In this document: one piece after another, positions 1 through 7,986 of the stretch
Position numbering within the stretch: the stretch's first letter is position 1
Layout of the letters: every line of letters begins with the position of its first letter
Assembly: GCF_007829335.1 (NCBI RefSeq)
Contig: NZ_VIWO01000013.1
Coordinates: 62,001 to 126,000, forward strand
Length of the DNA: 64,000 bases
Direction of reading: 5' to 3'
Origin: Chitinophaga polysaccharea
Lineage (GTDB): Bacteria > Bacteroidota > Bacteroidia > Chitinophagales > Chitinophagaceae
Translations under genes and position numbers: made by a program
The notes under the pieces: generated by a model
Seen by the model: only the letters and a program-made list of their open reading frames with translations
What the model was told of the DNA's origin: nothing
Database searches by the model: none

Positions 1-990
1 GCTGGTGGGGGTAGCATCCGGTATGGCTTTCCTCAGAAGACGGTAATATACTTTCCGGTAAGGATCATATTTGATGGCAGCGTATAAATCAGTTTGACAT
101 ACTTTTAATACCAGTTCTTCTCCGGATAATTTCTTATTGAAAGAAGTAATAGTACCCGCTTCATTACTACCACCATATACAGGTGTATAGCCTTCTTTAC
201 CAGTATTGGCCAGGTATACCTGGTGAGATACCGGGAAACTATATACCATCTTGTGGTCCGGAGCTATGTCACTATATACGTTGGTAAATAACCCTTCATT
301 TTCCCAGAAGTAGTTATGTCCATATAATTCGTCGGGGTATTGCCGGGAGAAAGTGACTTTGTTATTGCTGCAATCGATATGCGACTCAAATTTAAACCGG
401 CGGGCAATAGTATCCGGCAGCGAAAACATATACTGACCGGGAAACACGATCTGATTGCCTATTCCCATCAGAGGCGCCGCTGTAGATGGATAATACTGTG
501 GATAAAAAAAAGTCCAGGACAGTTCGTGGAAGGGCTGTTCATTGATCAGGGAAATTCTTGACAATACCCGGCTCGAATCATTTAACAATACCAACTGATT
601 ATTCTTCTTATTATAGATATAAATGGAGTCTTTATTCTTCAGGTAATATCCCAGGGGATTGTTGACACCATCTTTATCATCCCTGCTGAACTTAATAACT
701 TTCTTTACTACGGCAGTAGCATAATCATAAATATAGATGGCGCTGGCATAAGTATTCAGAAAGCTCAGGCAGGTGGTATTGCTATCTCCCGAAAACACCT
801 GCATATAGGGTATCTTGGGAGCACTGATGCTGTCTAATGGAAATTTCTTTTCACCGGCAATAGCCAGCTTCACCGTGGGTATCAATGTTCCCTGCTTGTC
901 ATTCTTCAATGTTACCACATTGCTATTGGATGAACAGCCAAAAAATAAAGCAAGGGAAATAACAGCGGGCAATATCAATTTTACATTCAT
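1..990 (-). CDS. DUF4221-like surface lipoprotein, partial (3' end beyond left edge)
   Basis: An open minus-strand frame runs from an ATG at 988-990 through the left edge, so about 330 N-terminal codons are seen; a second ATG two codons upstream (994-996) is also possible. The N-terminus is a lipoprotein signal with lipobox LFFGC, Cys at residue 19. The body has repeated short strands such as AIYIYDY and SIYIYNKK, as in the DUF4221 / six-bladed propeller-like lipoproteins of Bacteroidota. It lies about 90 bp downstream of the NVEALA-type peptide gene, an arrangement common in the phylum. The family assignment is by eye; the function is unknown, but an outer-membrane or surface location is likely. 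Confidence 0.6.
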   Translation of the reverse strand, partial: MNVKLILPAVISLALFFGCSSNSNVVTLKNDKQGTLIPTVKLAIAGEKKFPLDSISAPKIPYMQVFSGDSNTTCLSFLNTYASAIYIYDYATAVVKKVIKFSRDDKDGVNNPLGYYLKNKDSIYIYNKKNNQLVLLNDSSRVLSRISLINEQPFHELSWTFFYPQYYPSTAAPLMGIGNQIVFPGQYMFSLPDTIARRFKFESHIDCSNNKVTFSRQYPDELYGHNYFWENEGLFTNVYSDIAPDHKMVYSFPVSHQVYLANTGKEGYTPVYGGSNEAGTITSFNKKLSGEELVLKVCQTDLYAAIKYDPYRKVYYRLLRKAIPDATPTS

Positions 991-1078
991 GATCATAAGC
1001 TTTTAAGATGGAGGTATCCGCATGTAGGTTTGCTACCACGAATACCTCCCTATCAGGATAAAAAATTGTGGCTAACTA

Positions 1079-1312
1079 TTACCAGCCGAAATCGCACTCA
1101 TTATTCCCTGGATCTCCCACACAGATCTGGCTCAGCATTAAGCACTTGCCACCACCGAAGCCATGTGCGCTGGAACATTCTGCACTGGCAGTATTAACTT
1201 TCACAAGAGATGACAAGTCAACATCATTATTGCTGGCTTGGGTTTTAGTTGCGAAGAAAGCAACAGTAGCAATAGCAGCGATTCCAGCTGCAGCGAGGAT
1301 TTTCTTTTTCAT
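1079..1312 (-). CDS. NVEALA-family small secreted peptide
   Basis: This 77-residue protein has a Lys-rich N-terminus (MKKKILAAAG), a hydrophobic segment to about residue 22, and a probable signal peptidase I site after TKTQA. The segment DVDLSSLVKVNTASAEC sits where the NVEALA family has its signature, with VNTASA replacing NVEALA. The tail has four Cys (46, 57, 64, 73) and a Gly-rich stretch, suggesting disulfides or metal binding in the periplasm or outside the cell. NVEALA proteins are a Bacteroidota family of unknown function often next to propeller lipoproteins, and this one is followed by such a gene. Whether the mature tail is a signal, toxin or structural peptide cannot be told. Confidence 0.7.
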   Translation of the reverse strand: MKKKILAAAGIAAIATVAFFATKTQASNNDVDLSSLVKVNTASAECSSAHGFGGGKCLMLSQICVGDPGNNECDFGW

Positions 1313-1608
1313 AACAGCGTTTTTAAAAACTAAAAAATGATAAATAAAAAGGGTTTCTGAAAGTCAACACAGGGAATACTACTTCCATCAAGTATTTCTG
1401 CGACATAACTTTTATGCGGCAAACATTAACCTGGTTAATGCCCTAAAGTGGCTTGTTATCCTGTCATAGTTCAGCGGTTTTTACAGATCATTAAATGGTA
1501 TTTAAGTACCTCCATTCTGCGCAAAGCTCCGCCGGCATCAACCACCTTCGTAGTTGCATGACATCGTGCATTGACACAAAAACCTCTTTGTTGTAACTCA
1601 GCAGCCTA

Positions 1609-3471
1609 TTACTGGTCGCGCGCTTTTATGATGTTATCAGCGAAGCCTTTTATTTCTAATATGGCTTTCGAGGGCACCTTTACTTTCTTTGCTTTAATCG
1701 TACGCGCCATCATCATCGCCTTCGTTGTTTCCCCGTTTTCCTGGTATAAGGTCATTAACAGGTAAAGCGGGTAAAAACGATTGGGGATCATGTTCATCGC
1801 TTTCAAATAAGATTGCTCTGCTGCGGCGTAATTGCCAGCCTTCTTCTCGCAATCGCCTATGGCCGTTTCAATCACACTGGAACGCTGGTATTGCCTCGCC
1901 TGCATTAAAACTGCCAATGCCTGCTGGTAGTTCTCCACCATGGCGAGCGACTTACCGTACTGCATCAGGAACTCTCCGTTGGTACACAATTCAGGATATA
2001 CTGCTTCAAAGTACCGGTTGCTTTCCCTGTACATCTCCATCACATAGGCCTTTTGCGCCATTCCCCATCCGGCAAAGGACTTCCGCGCGCTGTTAATCAT
2101 ATTCCCATACACATATACCAGCAACAGTGCGAGCAAGGATAAAACAGGTAGTACCGCCATCCGTCCCCTGTCGAGCGGAAGGCTGATATGGACGAGCACT
2201 TTACTGCCCGTTCCCGACAATATCGCCAGGGCAAATACGATAATGTACTTCATTGCCAGGTTATCAGAACTATAGGTAAACAGGGCAAAGCACAGGCTGG
2301 CCAGCAAAACGCCGTATGCCGTGGCTCGTACAGGCATATACGATTGCCCGGACGGGTATCTCCAGAAAAAAAATATAACAGCCACCAACAACAGAAAGCC
2401 TATCCCTCCATTTTCTACCACAAACTGCAATGGTTCATTAAAGGCGTAAAAAGTATTGTCTGCCAACTGCGCGGCATCAGCCGCTGCCTCTCCCTGCTGC
2501 TCAAACCAATGCGCCTGTGCATCCATATAATACGCTTTGAACCGGTCCATCCCCACGCCAATAACGGGATGTTCCTGTACCAGCGTGGCCGACACCTGGT
2601 AGATGAGCATACGTCCATCGGCAGAGTGGCGCTTAAGCAGGTAAAATGCATACCCCAAACCAGCCAGCAATACCGCCGCCATTACGATACGCTTAAGGGG
2701 CCAGGCGGCCGACTTATGGTTGTTCCGGTTACGATACAGCCACCACACGCCTCCAATACCGGCAGCTAACGCCAGGAAGGCGGAGCGGGAACGCAGGCAG
2801 GGTAATACTATTGCACAACCAACAAGTGCCGTCAAAGGCAGCCACATCATCAGCCACGCAACAAAACGGTTCACCCGCCTGCTCTCCCCTTCGGATATCT
2901 GCAAAGTATTCCGGTGAAGATATAATCCAAAAGAAACGACTGCCACCAGCGCAAGATAGCCAGCATAGCCGCCGGGGTTGAAAAAATTGCCGGTCATCGG
3001 AAAATAAGTATTGCGGCTATCCATGATGCTCAACAGCTGTAATATACCTGAGAGTGCCTGTAATACACCGCCGGCAGTTATCGCCAGCAAAAGCCAGGTA
3101 TACATCCTGACCGGTAGCCTTCGCAGCACTATGTAACATATCGCTAACCCGGTCAACTCCAGCCAGCGCTGGGAGAACCCATGCAGCGGATGCAGATAGT
3201 ACCGGTTAACCGAGATATATAGTAATACGATCACTAGCCCTATGTCCAGGACCGAAAGAGAAATGCTGAACTGTTTATTACCATATAATGTATAGCATGC
3301 CAGCAACAAAAAAACGACGGCTATGCCCTCACTAAAAAAAATGAATTTGGTCGTCTGTGTTGGCTCAATGAACTGGGAGCTATAAACTGAAGGCAATAGC
3401 AGGAAAACACCACCCAGTATCGCTAACAGGACATTCATGATAATTCTTCTAACGGGCTCAATAGGCAACAT
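1609..3471 (-). CDS. O-antigen ligase-like polytopic membrane protein with C-terminal TPRs
   Basis: A 620-residue protein with about ten or more hydrophobic segments in the first 430 residues and a periplasmic loop near residues 285-340 containing GVGMDRFKAYYMDA, the Wzy_C/WaaL-type loop. Residues about 470-600 are soluble and TPR-like (YGKSLAMVENYQQALAVL; AAEQSYLKAMNMIP). Family members join polysaccharide to lipid carriers or proteins. The ATG at 3469-3471 is used; a second ATG at 3436-3438, preceded by a purine-rich site, is an alternative. The gene lies 37 bp after lepB and about 300 bp before the NVEALA peptide gene. No glycan biosynthesis genes are nearby, so classical O-antigen ligation is doubtful; it could act on an exported peptide. 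Confidence 0.7.
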   Translation of the reverse strand: MLPIEPVRRIIMNVLLAILGGVFLLLPSVYSSQFIEPTQTTKFIFFSEGIAVVFLLLACYTLYGNKQFSISLSVLDIGLVIVLLYISVNRYYLHPLHGFSQRWLELTGLAICYIVLRRLPVRMYTWLLLAITAGGVLQALSGILQLLSIMDSRNTYFPMTGNFFNPGGYAGYLALVAVVSFGLYLHRNTLQISEGESRRVNRFVAWLMMWLPLTALVGCAIVLPCLRSRSAFLALAAGIGGVWWLYRNRNNHKSAAWPLKRIVMAAVLLAGLGYAFYLLKRHSADGRMLIYQVSATLVQEHPVIGVGMDRFKAYYMDAQAHWFEQQGEAAADAAQLADNTFYAFNEPLQFVVENGGIGFLLLVAVIFFFWRYPSGQSYMPVRATAYGVLLASLCFALFTYSSDNLAMKYIIVFALAILSGTGSKVLVHISLPLDRGRMAVLPVLSLLALLLVYVYGNMINSARKSFAGWGMAQKAYVMEMYRESNRYFEAVYPELCTNGEFLMQYGKSLAMVENYQQALAVLMQARQYQRSSVIETAIGDCEKKAGNYAAAEQSYLKAMNMIPNRFYPLYLLMTLYQENGETTKAMMMARTIKAKKVKVPSKAILEIKGFADNIIKARDQ

Positions 3472-3508
3472 GGATTACAATACTATTAAAGGGTTATCGG
3501 CTCATTTG

Positions 3509-4435
3509 TCAAAATTGCTGTATAAACTTCCCTACCAGGTTGTCTTTTGGTATGAGTCCATAATGCCTGGAGTCAATGGCGATATCGCGATTATCACCCA
3601 TCATAAAGAAATAATCTTTCCTGAAGGTATAAACGGAAACCTGTTTCCCTGCTATGAAAGCGACGTTGCCTTCCAGGCGAAAGCTGCTGTCTTCATACGT
3701 CCTGATAGTATTACGGTATACCGTATCCTGCGGCTGATTAAAATGTATCGTCATTCCTTTAAATGGTATTTTAAGTGATGACATATCGAGAATATTTTCA
3801 CTCAACTCAGGCAGATTTATTTTCCCACTATCCGGATCGTTTTTACGATTCCATATTTTTATAGAATCTACACCGCGATTCATTTTATTTTTCTGGAAAT
3901 TATCAAGCGCCAGGAGAACGTAACGTGGAAAATGCCTGAATCCGTTTTTAAATTTATCAACCTCCATCTCTTCAATGGCAGTTTTCACCTGTTGATAATC
4001 ATTAAACCAGATCTTATAATAATGACGAACACTCAGCGGCTCGGGTAATGGCTTCCCATTAACGCTTACTTCACCGTCGTTTACTGCCACTACAGCGCCA
4101 GGCAGCCCTATACACCGCTTTACAAAGAAGCCTGGAATATCTTTATTGATCGTAAATACAAAAATATCTCCCTGCTGTGGGGATGCAGTAATGAACCTGG
4201 CAAAATAGCTGCTATAAGCCGTCTTATTAATAAGAATATAGTCGTCTGTCATCAATTTATTCATCATAGACTCACTAGGAACCCTATAAACATCTATGAA
4301 AAAAAACCGGAGCAGGAATAATGTAACAACAGATGCCAACAAGACATATCCTGCCTTTATGAAGACACTTTTACTACCGGGTTTCATCTGATCAATATGC
4401 TGTTTTTTTTGGCTAATTGCATTCCTGGTGCTCAT
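3509..4435 (-). CDS. lepB: Signal peptidase I
   Basis: This 308-residue membrane protease cleaves signal peptides at the periplasmic face. One membrane segment (about residues 28-47) precedes box B VPSESMMNKL with the nucleophile Ser56. Box D is KRCIGLPGAVV with the general-base Lys, and box E is GDNRDIAIDSRHYG. Between D and E lies a long insert of about 100 residues, common in Bacteroidota LepB. The start overlaps the end of a 36-codon ORF by ATGA. Being beside a secreted small peptide and an O-antigen-ligase-like gene suggests a dedicated peptidase for local products rather than the housekeeping copy, but this is inference. Confidence 0.92.
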   Translation of the reverse strand: MSTRNAISQKKQHIDQMKPGSKSVFIKAGYVLLASVVTLFLLRFFFIDVYRVPSESMMNKLMTDDYILINKTAYSSYFARFITASPQQGDIFVFTINKDIPGFFVKRCIGLPGAVVAVNDGEVSVNGKPLPEPLSVRHYYKIWFNDYQQVKTAIEEMEVDKFKNGFRHFPRYVLLALDNFQKNKMNRGVDSIKIWNRKNDPDSGKINLPELSENILDMSSLKIPFKGMTIHFNQPQDTVYRNTIRTYEDSSFRLEGNVAFIAGKQVSVYTFRKDYFFMMGDNRDIAIDSRHYGLIPKDNLVGKFIQQF

Positions 4436-4542
4436 CGTTTATCAACACGCGGAACGGGGAAATCTATTTTATATTTGTTATCATAGGCCATTTTTTTTGT
4501 TTTCAAGGGCACGTGGATCGGGGCACTCTGGGATTTGTTCAT
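4432..4542 (-). CDS. Small ORF (36 aa) translationally coupled to lepB
   Basis: A 36-codon frame begins at the ATG at 4540-4542 and ends in a TGA that shares ATGA with the lepB start. The product is basic and hydrophilic, begins MNKSQSAP and ends FPVPRVDKR, with no signal peptide or membrane segment. It could be a leader peptide coupling translation to lepB, the remnant of a longer gene's C-terminus, or chance. The exact four-base overlap is the main argument for it being translated. Confidence 0.35.
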   Translation of the reverse strand: MNKSQSAPIHVPLKTKKMAYDNKYKIDFPVPRVDKR

Positions 4543-4654
4543 CGGTTAGTATGTTTAAGGTTAACTACTAACGCCATCTAATATAAAAACATTTTTATTA
4601 AGATCAAATAGGTGTAGAAATGTTTTTTATTGCGTAACGGCATACTAGTGATTT

Positions 4655-5020
4655 TTACTCATCTTCATTAATCCGGGATACAGCCGGAGATAAATCTCCA
4701 TGGCCCAATGGATGCTTTCCGTAAAAGTCACACAAGGACCTTTCATTAAAGAATACGCCAAATTGCCCACCTACAGCCAACCTTGTCTTTGCTACATTCA
4801 GCAGATCATAACTAATACCTGTAGTGAGTGCACAGGAAAAATAGTTCGCAATCCATACTGTACAGGATCCAGGTTCAGCCAGCACAGCATTCTCCCCGGG
4901 GTGATCGGCAGCTTTATTCAGGCCCCAGAGTGCGGTTCGGCTATCATGTTGTAAGGGCATATACTGAAGTATCATAAATACTATACCATGAATGAATATG
5001 GCAATGAATCTGCTTCTCAT
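4655..5020 (-). CDS. Hypothetical protein, possibly a degraded outer-membrane barrel protein
   Basis: From the ATG at 5018-5020 the frame encodes 121 residues. The N-terminus (FIAIFIHGIVFMILQ) is hydrophobic like a signal or anchor. The second half, with alternating patterns such as ALTTGISYDLL and TRLAVGGQFGVFFN, reads like transmembrane beta-strands. The frame continues upstream to 5209, but that part does not look like protein sequence on this strand. No family is recognised. It may be a small outer-membrane protein belonging to the lepB/NVEALA group or the remnant of a larger gene. Confidence 0.35.
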   Translation of the reverse strand: MRSRFIAIFIHGIVFMILQYMPLQHDSRTALWGLNKAADHPGENAVLAEPGSCTVWIANYFSCALTTGISYDLLNVAKTRLAVGGQFGVFFNERSLCDFYGKHPLGHGDLSPAVSRINEDE

Positions 5021-5239
5021 AGTATGCTGATTATAAGTTGAATAAGAGAATATACCTACGTTGGCAGCCTCCGCCCCCCAAATAAAAAGGGGGAAGCGTA
5101 TCTGCGGATTGGGGCCAACCTCACGGCCGGATGGACCCTCCTTGATAAAAACCGTTGTAGGAGAGGCATTTACCTGCCTGAAAAGGATTTTCCTGAAAAT
5201 CCCAAACAATTCTTCATCTTTGAGAAAATCTATATAGCA

Positions 5240-6091
5240 ATGAATTACTATCGTTTGTTTTTGCTGCTGCTCCTGGGCGGCTTATCCCAGCTCACCTATG
5301 CCCAGAAAAAGGTATTGTTTAAAGTAGCGCTGGCCCCGAACAAGACTTACAAAACCACCATGACTAACCTGACAGACATGGAGATGATGGTGAAAGGCGA
5401 TTCGGCTATGATAGCCCAGATAACCGCCGGCGGCATGAAGCTGCCCGTTATGATGCAAATGAACCAGAATGTAACCACCACCACAAAGACCGGCGCGGTG
5501 CGGGCAGATAAAAAAATACCGCTGACGATCACTTATGATAGTTTAAGCATTACCCAGTCTGTTAACGGCCAGGAAAACACCCAAAATGCTAACCCATTTG
5601 CCAATGCCGTCATAGAAGGCACTACTATTGGAGACGGAAAAATTACCATTGATACCATTAAAGGAGTATCTGATGAAGCACTGAAAGCGGCCCTCTGTCA
5701 AATGATTAACGGCATACAGGCCAGCATCAAGTTCCCGGAGAATGAACTAAAAATCGGCGACTCCTTCGACCAGGAAGTGCCCATGAATCTCCCCATACCA
5801 CAGGCAGATATGAAAATGACATTACTTACAAAGTATACCCTGAAAGAAATCAGGGGCAACAAAGCCATATTCGACCTGAAACAGAACATTACCATGGATA
5901 TGAGTACCCAGGACGCCAACAAGGGCAAAGGTGTTGGTACCGGCACCGGCGCCATGATCTTTGATATCGACAAAAAAACAGCCGAACAATCTAATTCTGA
6001 TATCCAGTTCCAGTTTGAATTCGGTGTTTCCGGTATGACGATGAGTGCCAATTGCAAGGCTAAAACAAATGTAAAAATAGATGTAGAATAG
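5240..6091 (+). CDS. Secreted DUF6263-like protein
   Basis: A 283-residue protein with a clear signal peptide (cleavage after LTYAQ, about residue 21) and a body rich in beta-strand-like, Lys/Thr/Met-rich sequence, resembling DUF6263 proteins of Bacteroidota, which are periplasmic and of unknown function. The ATG at 5240 is chosen because the signal peptide begins there, although the frame is open upstream to about 5041 without an ATG. It is a single-gene unit, convergent with the GNAT gene and separated from it by a hairpin. Confidence 0.65.
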   Translation: MNYYRLFLLLLLGGLSQLTYAQKKVLFKVALAPNKTYKTTMTNLTDMEMMVKGDSAMIAQITAGGMKLPVMMQMNQNVTTTTKTGAVRADKKIPLTITYDSLSITQSVNGQENTQNANPFANAVIEGTTIGDGKITIDTIKGVSDEALKAALCQMINGIQASIKFPENELKIGDSFDQEVPMNLPIPQADMKMTLLTKYTLKEIRGNKAIFDLKQNITMDMSTQDANKGKGVGTGTGAMIFDIDKKTAEQSNSDIQFQFEFGVSGMTMSANCKAKTNVKIDVE

Positions 6092-6105
6092 GGCCAACTA
6101 ATCAA

Positions 6106-6133
6106 CCAGGAATAGGCGGCTGCCTATTCCTGG
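6106..6133. terminator. Convergent terminator hairpin
   Basis: Two perfect 12-bp arms (CCAGGAATAGGC and its complement) surround a 4-nt loop between the convergent DUF6263 and GNAT genes. The right arm overlaps the last codons of the GNAT gene. There is no strong U tract, so this is a terminator by position and structure. Confidence 0.6.
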
Positions 6134-6588
6134 CGCCCCTCCTCAAATGGCGTATTATCCCGCTCCATCAGGTATAAGTCGAGTCCCTTTCCCCAATAAT
6201 CCTTTTCTGTACGGACCAACTGGTAACCACATTTTTCGAAGAATTTCCAGGCTAGTTGAGATGTTGTTACTACCAGCTTTTCTATGCCCGGATCTGCGTT
6301 AAAGATTTTTATACAGTAGGCAACTACCTCCTTTCCCAGTCCACGACCCGCCGCATCCGGATGAAAGAAGATCCACGTAATACTCCCGGAGTGATGGAGG
6401 CTATTGATGTAATACCCGGCGCCACCTGCAATCTTCCCGTCATGTTCGATAGTGAGATAGGTGTCGCTATGCCGGGCTAAGTATTGCCGGAAGTCTTCTA
6501 TTTCCCTGGGATCAAAATACTGTGGCACGTTTAGTTGGAAGATACCGATTAACGCGCCTTCATCTGTTGGTTTAAAAGGTCGGATCAT
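6124..6588 (-). CDS. GNAT-family N-acetyltransferase
   Basis: A 154-residue cytoplasmic protein with the GNAT fold. The acetyl-CoA-binding signature is seen as HPDAAGRGLGKEVVAY (residues about 78-93), matching R/Q-x-x-G-x-G/A, after strand beta-4 GSITWIFFHP. The C-terminal Ala/Phe-Phe-Cys-Gly-Tyr segment (WKFFEKCGYQLV) is typical. The substrate (small molecule, peptide or protein amine) cannot be inferred. It is followed upstream by a stand-alone ATPase gene on the same strand with a 30-bp gap, so the two may be co-transcribed. Confidence 0.85.
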   Translation of the reverse strand: MIRPFKPTDEGALIGIFQLNVPQYFDPREIEDFRQYLARHSDTYLTIEHDGKIAGGAGYYINSLHHSGSITWIFFHPDAAGRGLGKEVVAYCIKIFNADPGIEKLVVTTSQLAWKFFEKCGYQLVRTEKDYWGKGLDLYLMERDNTPFEEGRQE

Positions 6589-6618
6589 ATACCCTCAATT
6601 TTACTGTTTGTATTCCTC

Positions 6619-7368
6619 CTATTCCTCCCCCATCAGGATTTTCAGGAGATTTTCATAGTTATTGATAAACTGGTGAGAAACTTTATAATTTTCCGTTTCC
6701 GCATAGCGGGTCTTCTTAATACCGTTTTCAGTTAATTCGTAGATGATGGCATGAGGATAGGCCATTACGATGGGAGAATGCGTGGCAATGATAAACTGCG
6801 ACTGCTGCTCCACCAAATCATGCATCCGGGCAAGCATGGCCATTTGCCGGGATGGAGAAAGCGCTGCTTCCGGTTCATCCAGGATATACAATCCATTGCC
6901 GCCAAAACGATGTGTAAACAGCGCCCAGAAGGATTCGCCATGGGACTGCTCATGCAATGGTACGCCGCCATAAGCATCAATAATCTTTCCTCCCCCTCCT
7001 TCTTTGTCCAACTCGTGAATATTGGTAGCCACATTAAAAAAACTTTCACTTCTCAGGAAGTAACCATCCTGTGGCTTTACAGCACCCCTGGCCACCGTCA
7101 GATATTGGTGCAGTACCGAATGGGAGTTATGGGTAGCAAAGGTAAAATTCCGGGAACCTCCTTCAGGATTGAATCCGCAAGCTACTGCAATGGCTTCTAT
7201 CAGGGTAGACTTTCCCATCCCATTTTCGCCCGACAGGTAAGTCACCTTAGGATGAAATTTCATGGAAGAAAAATTCCGGAGGGCGGGAATATTAAACGGG
7301 TATTGATCTTTAGACGGGATCTTATCTTTCTTCAGGCTAACTTCCATTAAACCTTTCTGCTGCAGCAT
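6619..7368 (-). CDS. Stand-alone AAA/ABC-type ATPase (RecF/SMC-like)
   Basis: A 249-residue soluble ATPase with Walker A GENGMGKST (about residue 46), a short helical region rather than a long coiled coil, a signature-like segment SHGESFWALF, Walker B YILDEPEAAL and the H-loop IIATHSPIV. This is the compact AAA_21/AAA_15 arrangement found in single-gene ATPases of unknown role and in the ATPase halves of some defence systems. No TOPRIM nuclease domain or partner nuclease is adjacent; the neighbours are a GNAT gene downstream and the divergent NuiA gene. The ATG at 7366-7368 is used; Met8 is an alternative. Confidence 0.8.
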   Translation of the reverse strand: MLQQKGLMEVSLKKDKIPSKDQYPFNIPALRNFSSMKFHPKVTYLSGENGMGKSTLIEAIAVACGFNPEGGSRNFTFATHNSHSVLHQYLTVARGAVKPQDGYFLRSESFFNVATNIHELDKEGGGGKIIDAYGGVPLHEQSHGESFWALFTHRFGGNGLYILDEPEAALSPSRQMAMLARMHDLVEQQSQFIIATHSPIVMAYPHAIIYELTENGIKKTRYAETENYKVSHQFINNYENLLKILMGEE

Positions 7369-7553
7369 GCGATAGCTTATTTAATGAACAAATGGCGGTA
7401 CACGGTACTATAAATATACGCCATCCGGTAGATTAGTTATCTCATAATAACAGCATATCTTTTCTTTATCCTTCCTGGTTGGGGTTACATTAAAGTATTG
7501 TTACCAATATGATCATGATAAAAACATTTGGTTAATTCTCCTAACTTCACATC

Positions 7554-7955
7554 ATGCAAGCGCAAATGTTACTGGAAAACCTAAGCAACAAAACCGAGGG
7601 CCTACTTTATTTCAGCGAATCTGAGTACCCGCTTACCATTGAGCAATGGGGCCAGTTGAACGACAACGATGTACGGGTAAAAATTGCCGGCATCCACCAG
7701 GTGGCTGCTAACGCATTAACCCCCGTAAACACAGCAGACTTTTTTAATGCGGTAACCCGTATCGCCGATCCAAACGACACAGCGATGGTCGCCAACGCAC
7801 AAAAATTCGCCGCACTGTATCAATTCCTGCAGGAACATTTTAGTCGTATCCAGGTATTCCGTGTAGAAGGAGATACCAACATTCCCGTGTACATTGTTTG
7901 CCATCAGCCAGACAACAGCTGCGTTGCATTAATAACCACAGCGATAGAATCATAA
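7554..7955 (+). CDS. nuiA: NuiA-like nuclease A inhibitor
   Basis: A 133-residue cytoplasmic protein resembling Anabaena NuiA, the inhibitor of the sugar-non-specific nuclease NucA. The match includes the N-terminal EGLLYFSESEYP (NuiA has a very similar GLLFMSESEYP), a central DFF, an AQKF helix, a QVFRVEG strand and a C-terminal strand ending in TTAIES. There is no signal peptide. It is 31 bp upstream of a gene for a secreted NucA-type nuclease, in the order inhibitor then nuclease, so it most likely protects the producer from nuclease that fails to be exported. Family recognition is by eye from remembered NuiA sequence; the gene pair strongly supports it. Confidence 0.85.
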   Translation: MQAQMLLENLSNKTEGLLYFSESEYPLTIEQWGQLNDNDVRVKIAGIHQVAANALTPVNTADFFNAVTRIADPNDTAMVANAQKFAALYQFLQEHFSRIQVFRVEGDTNIPVYIVCHQPDNSCVALITTAIES

Positions 7956-7986
7956 CCCATATCACGTACACCCGTAAATCCTCATC

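Noticed and set aside
4700..4954. Plus-strand 84-codon frame opposite the hypothetical barrel-like protein
   Set aside because: It has no signal or domain pattern; the minus-strand frame looks more like protein.
6619..7368. Part of a defence system (ATPase plus partner nuclease)
   Set aside because: The adjacent genes are a GNAT enzyme and, divergently, the NuiA inhibitor; the NucA-type nuclease is exported and unlikely to be its partner.
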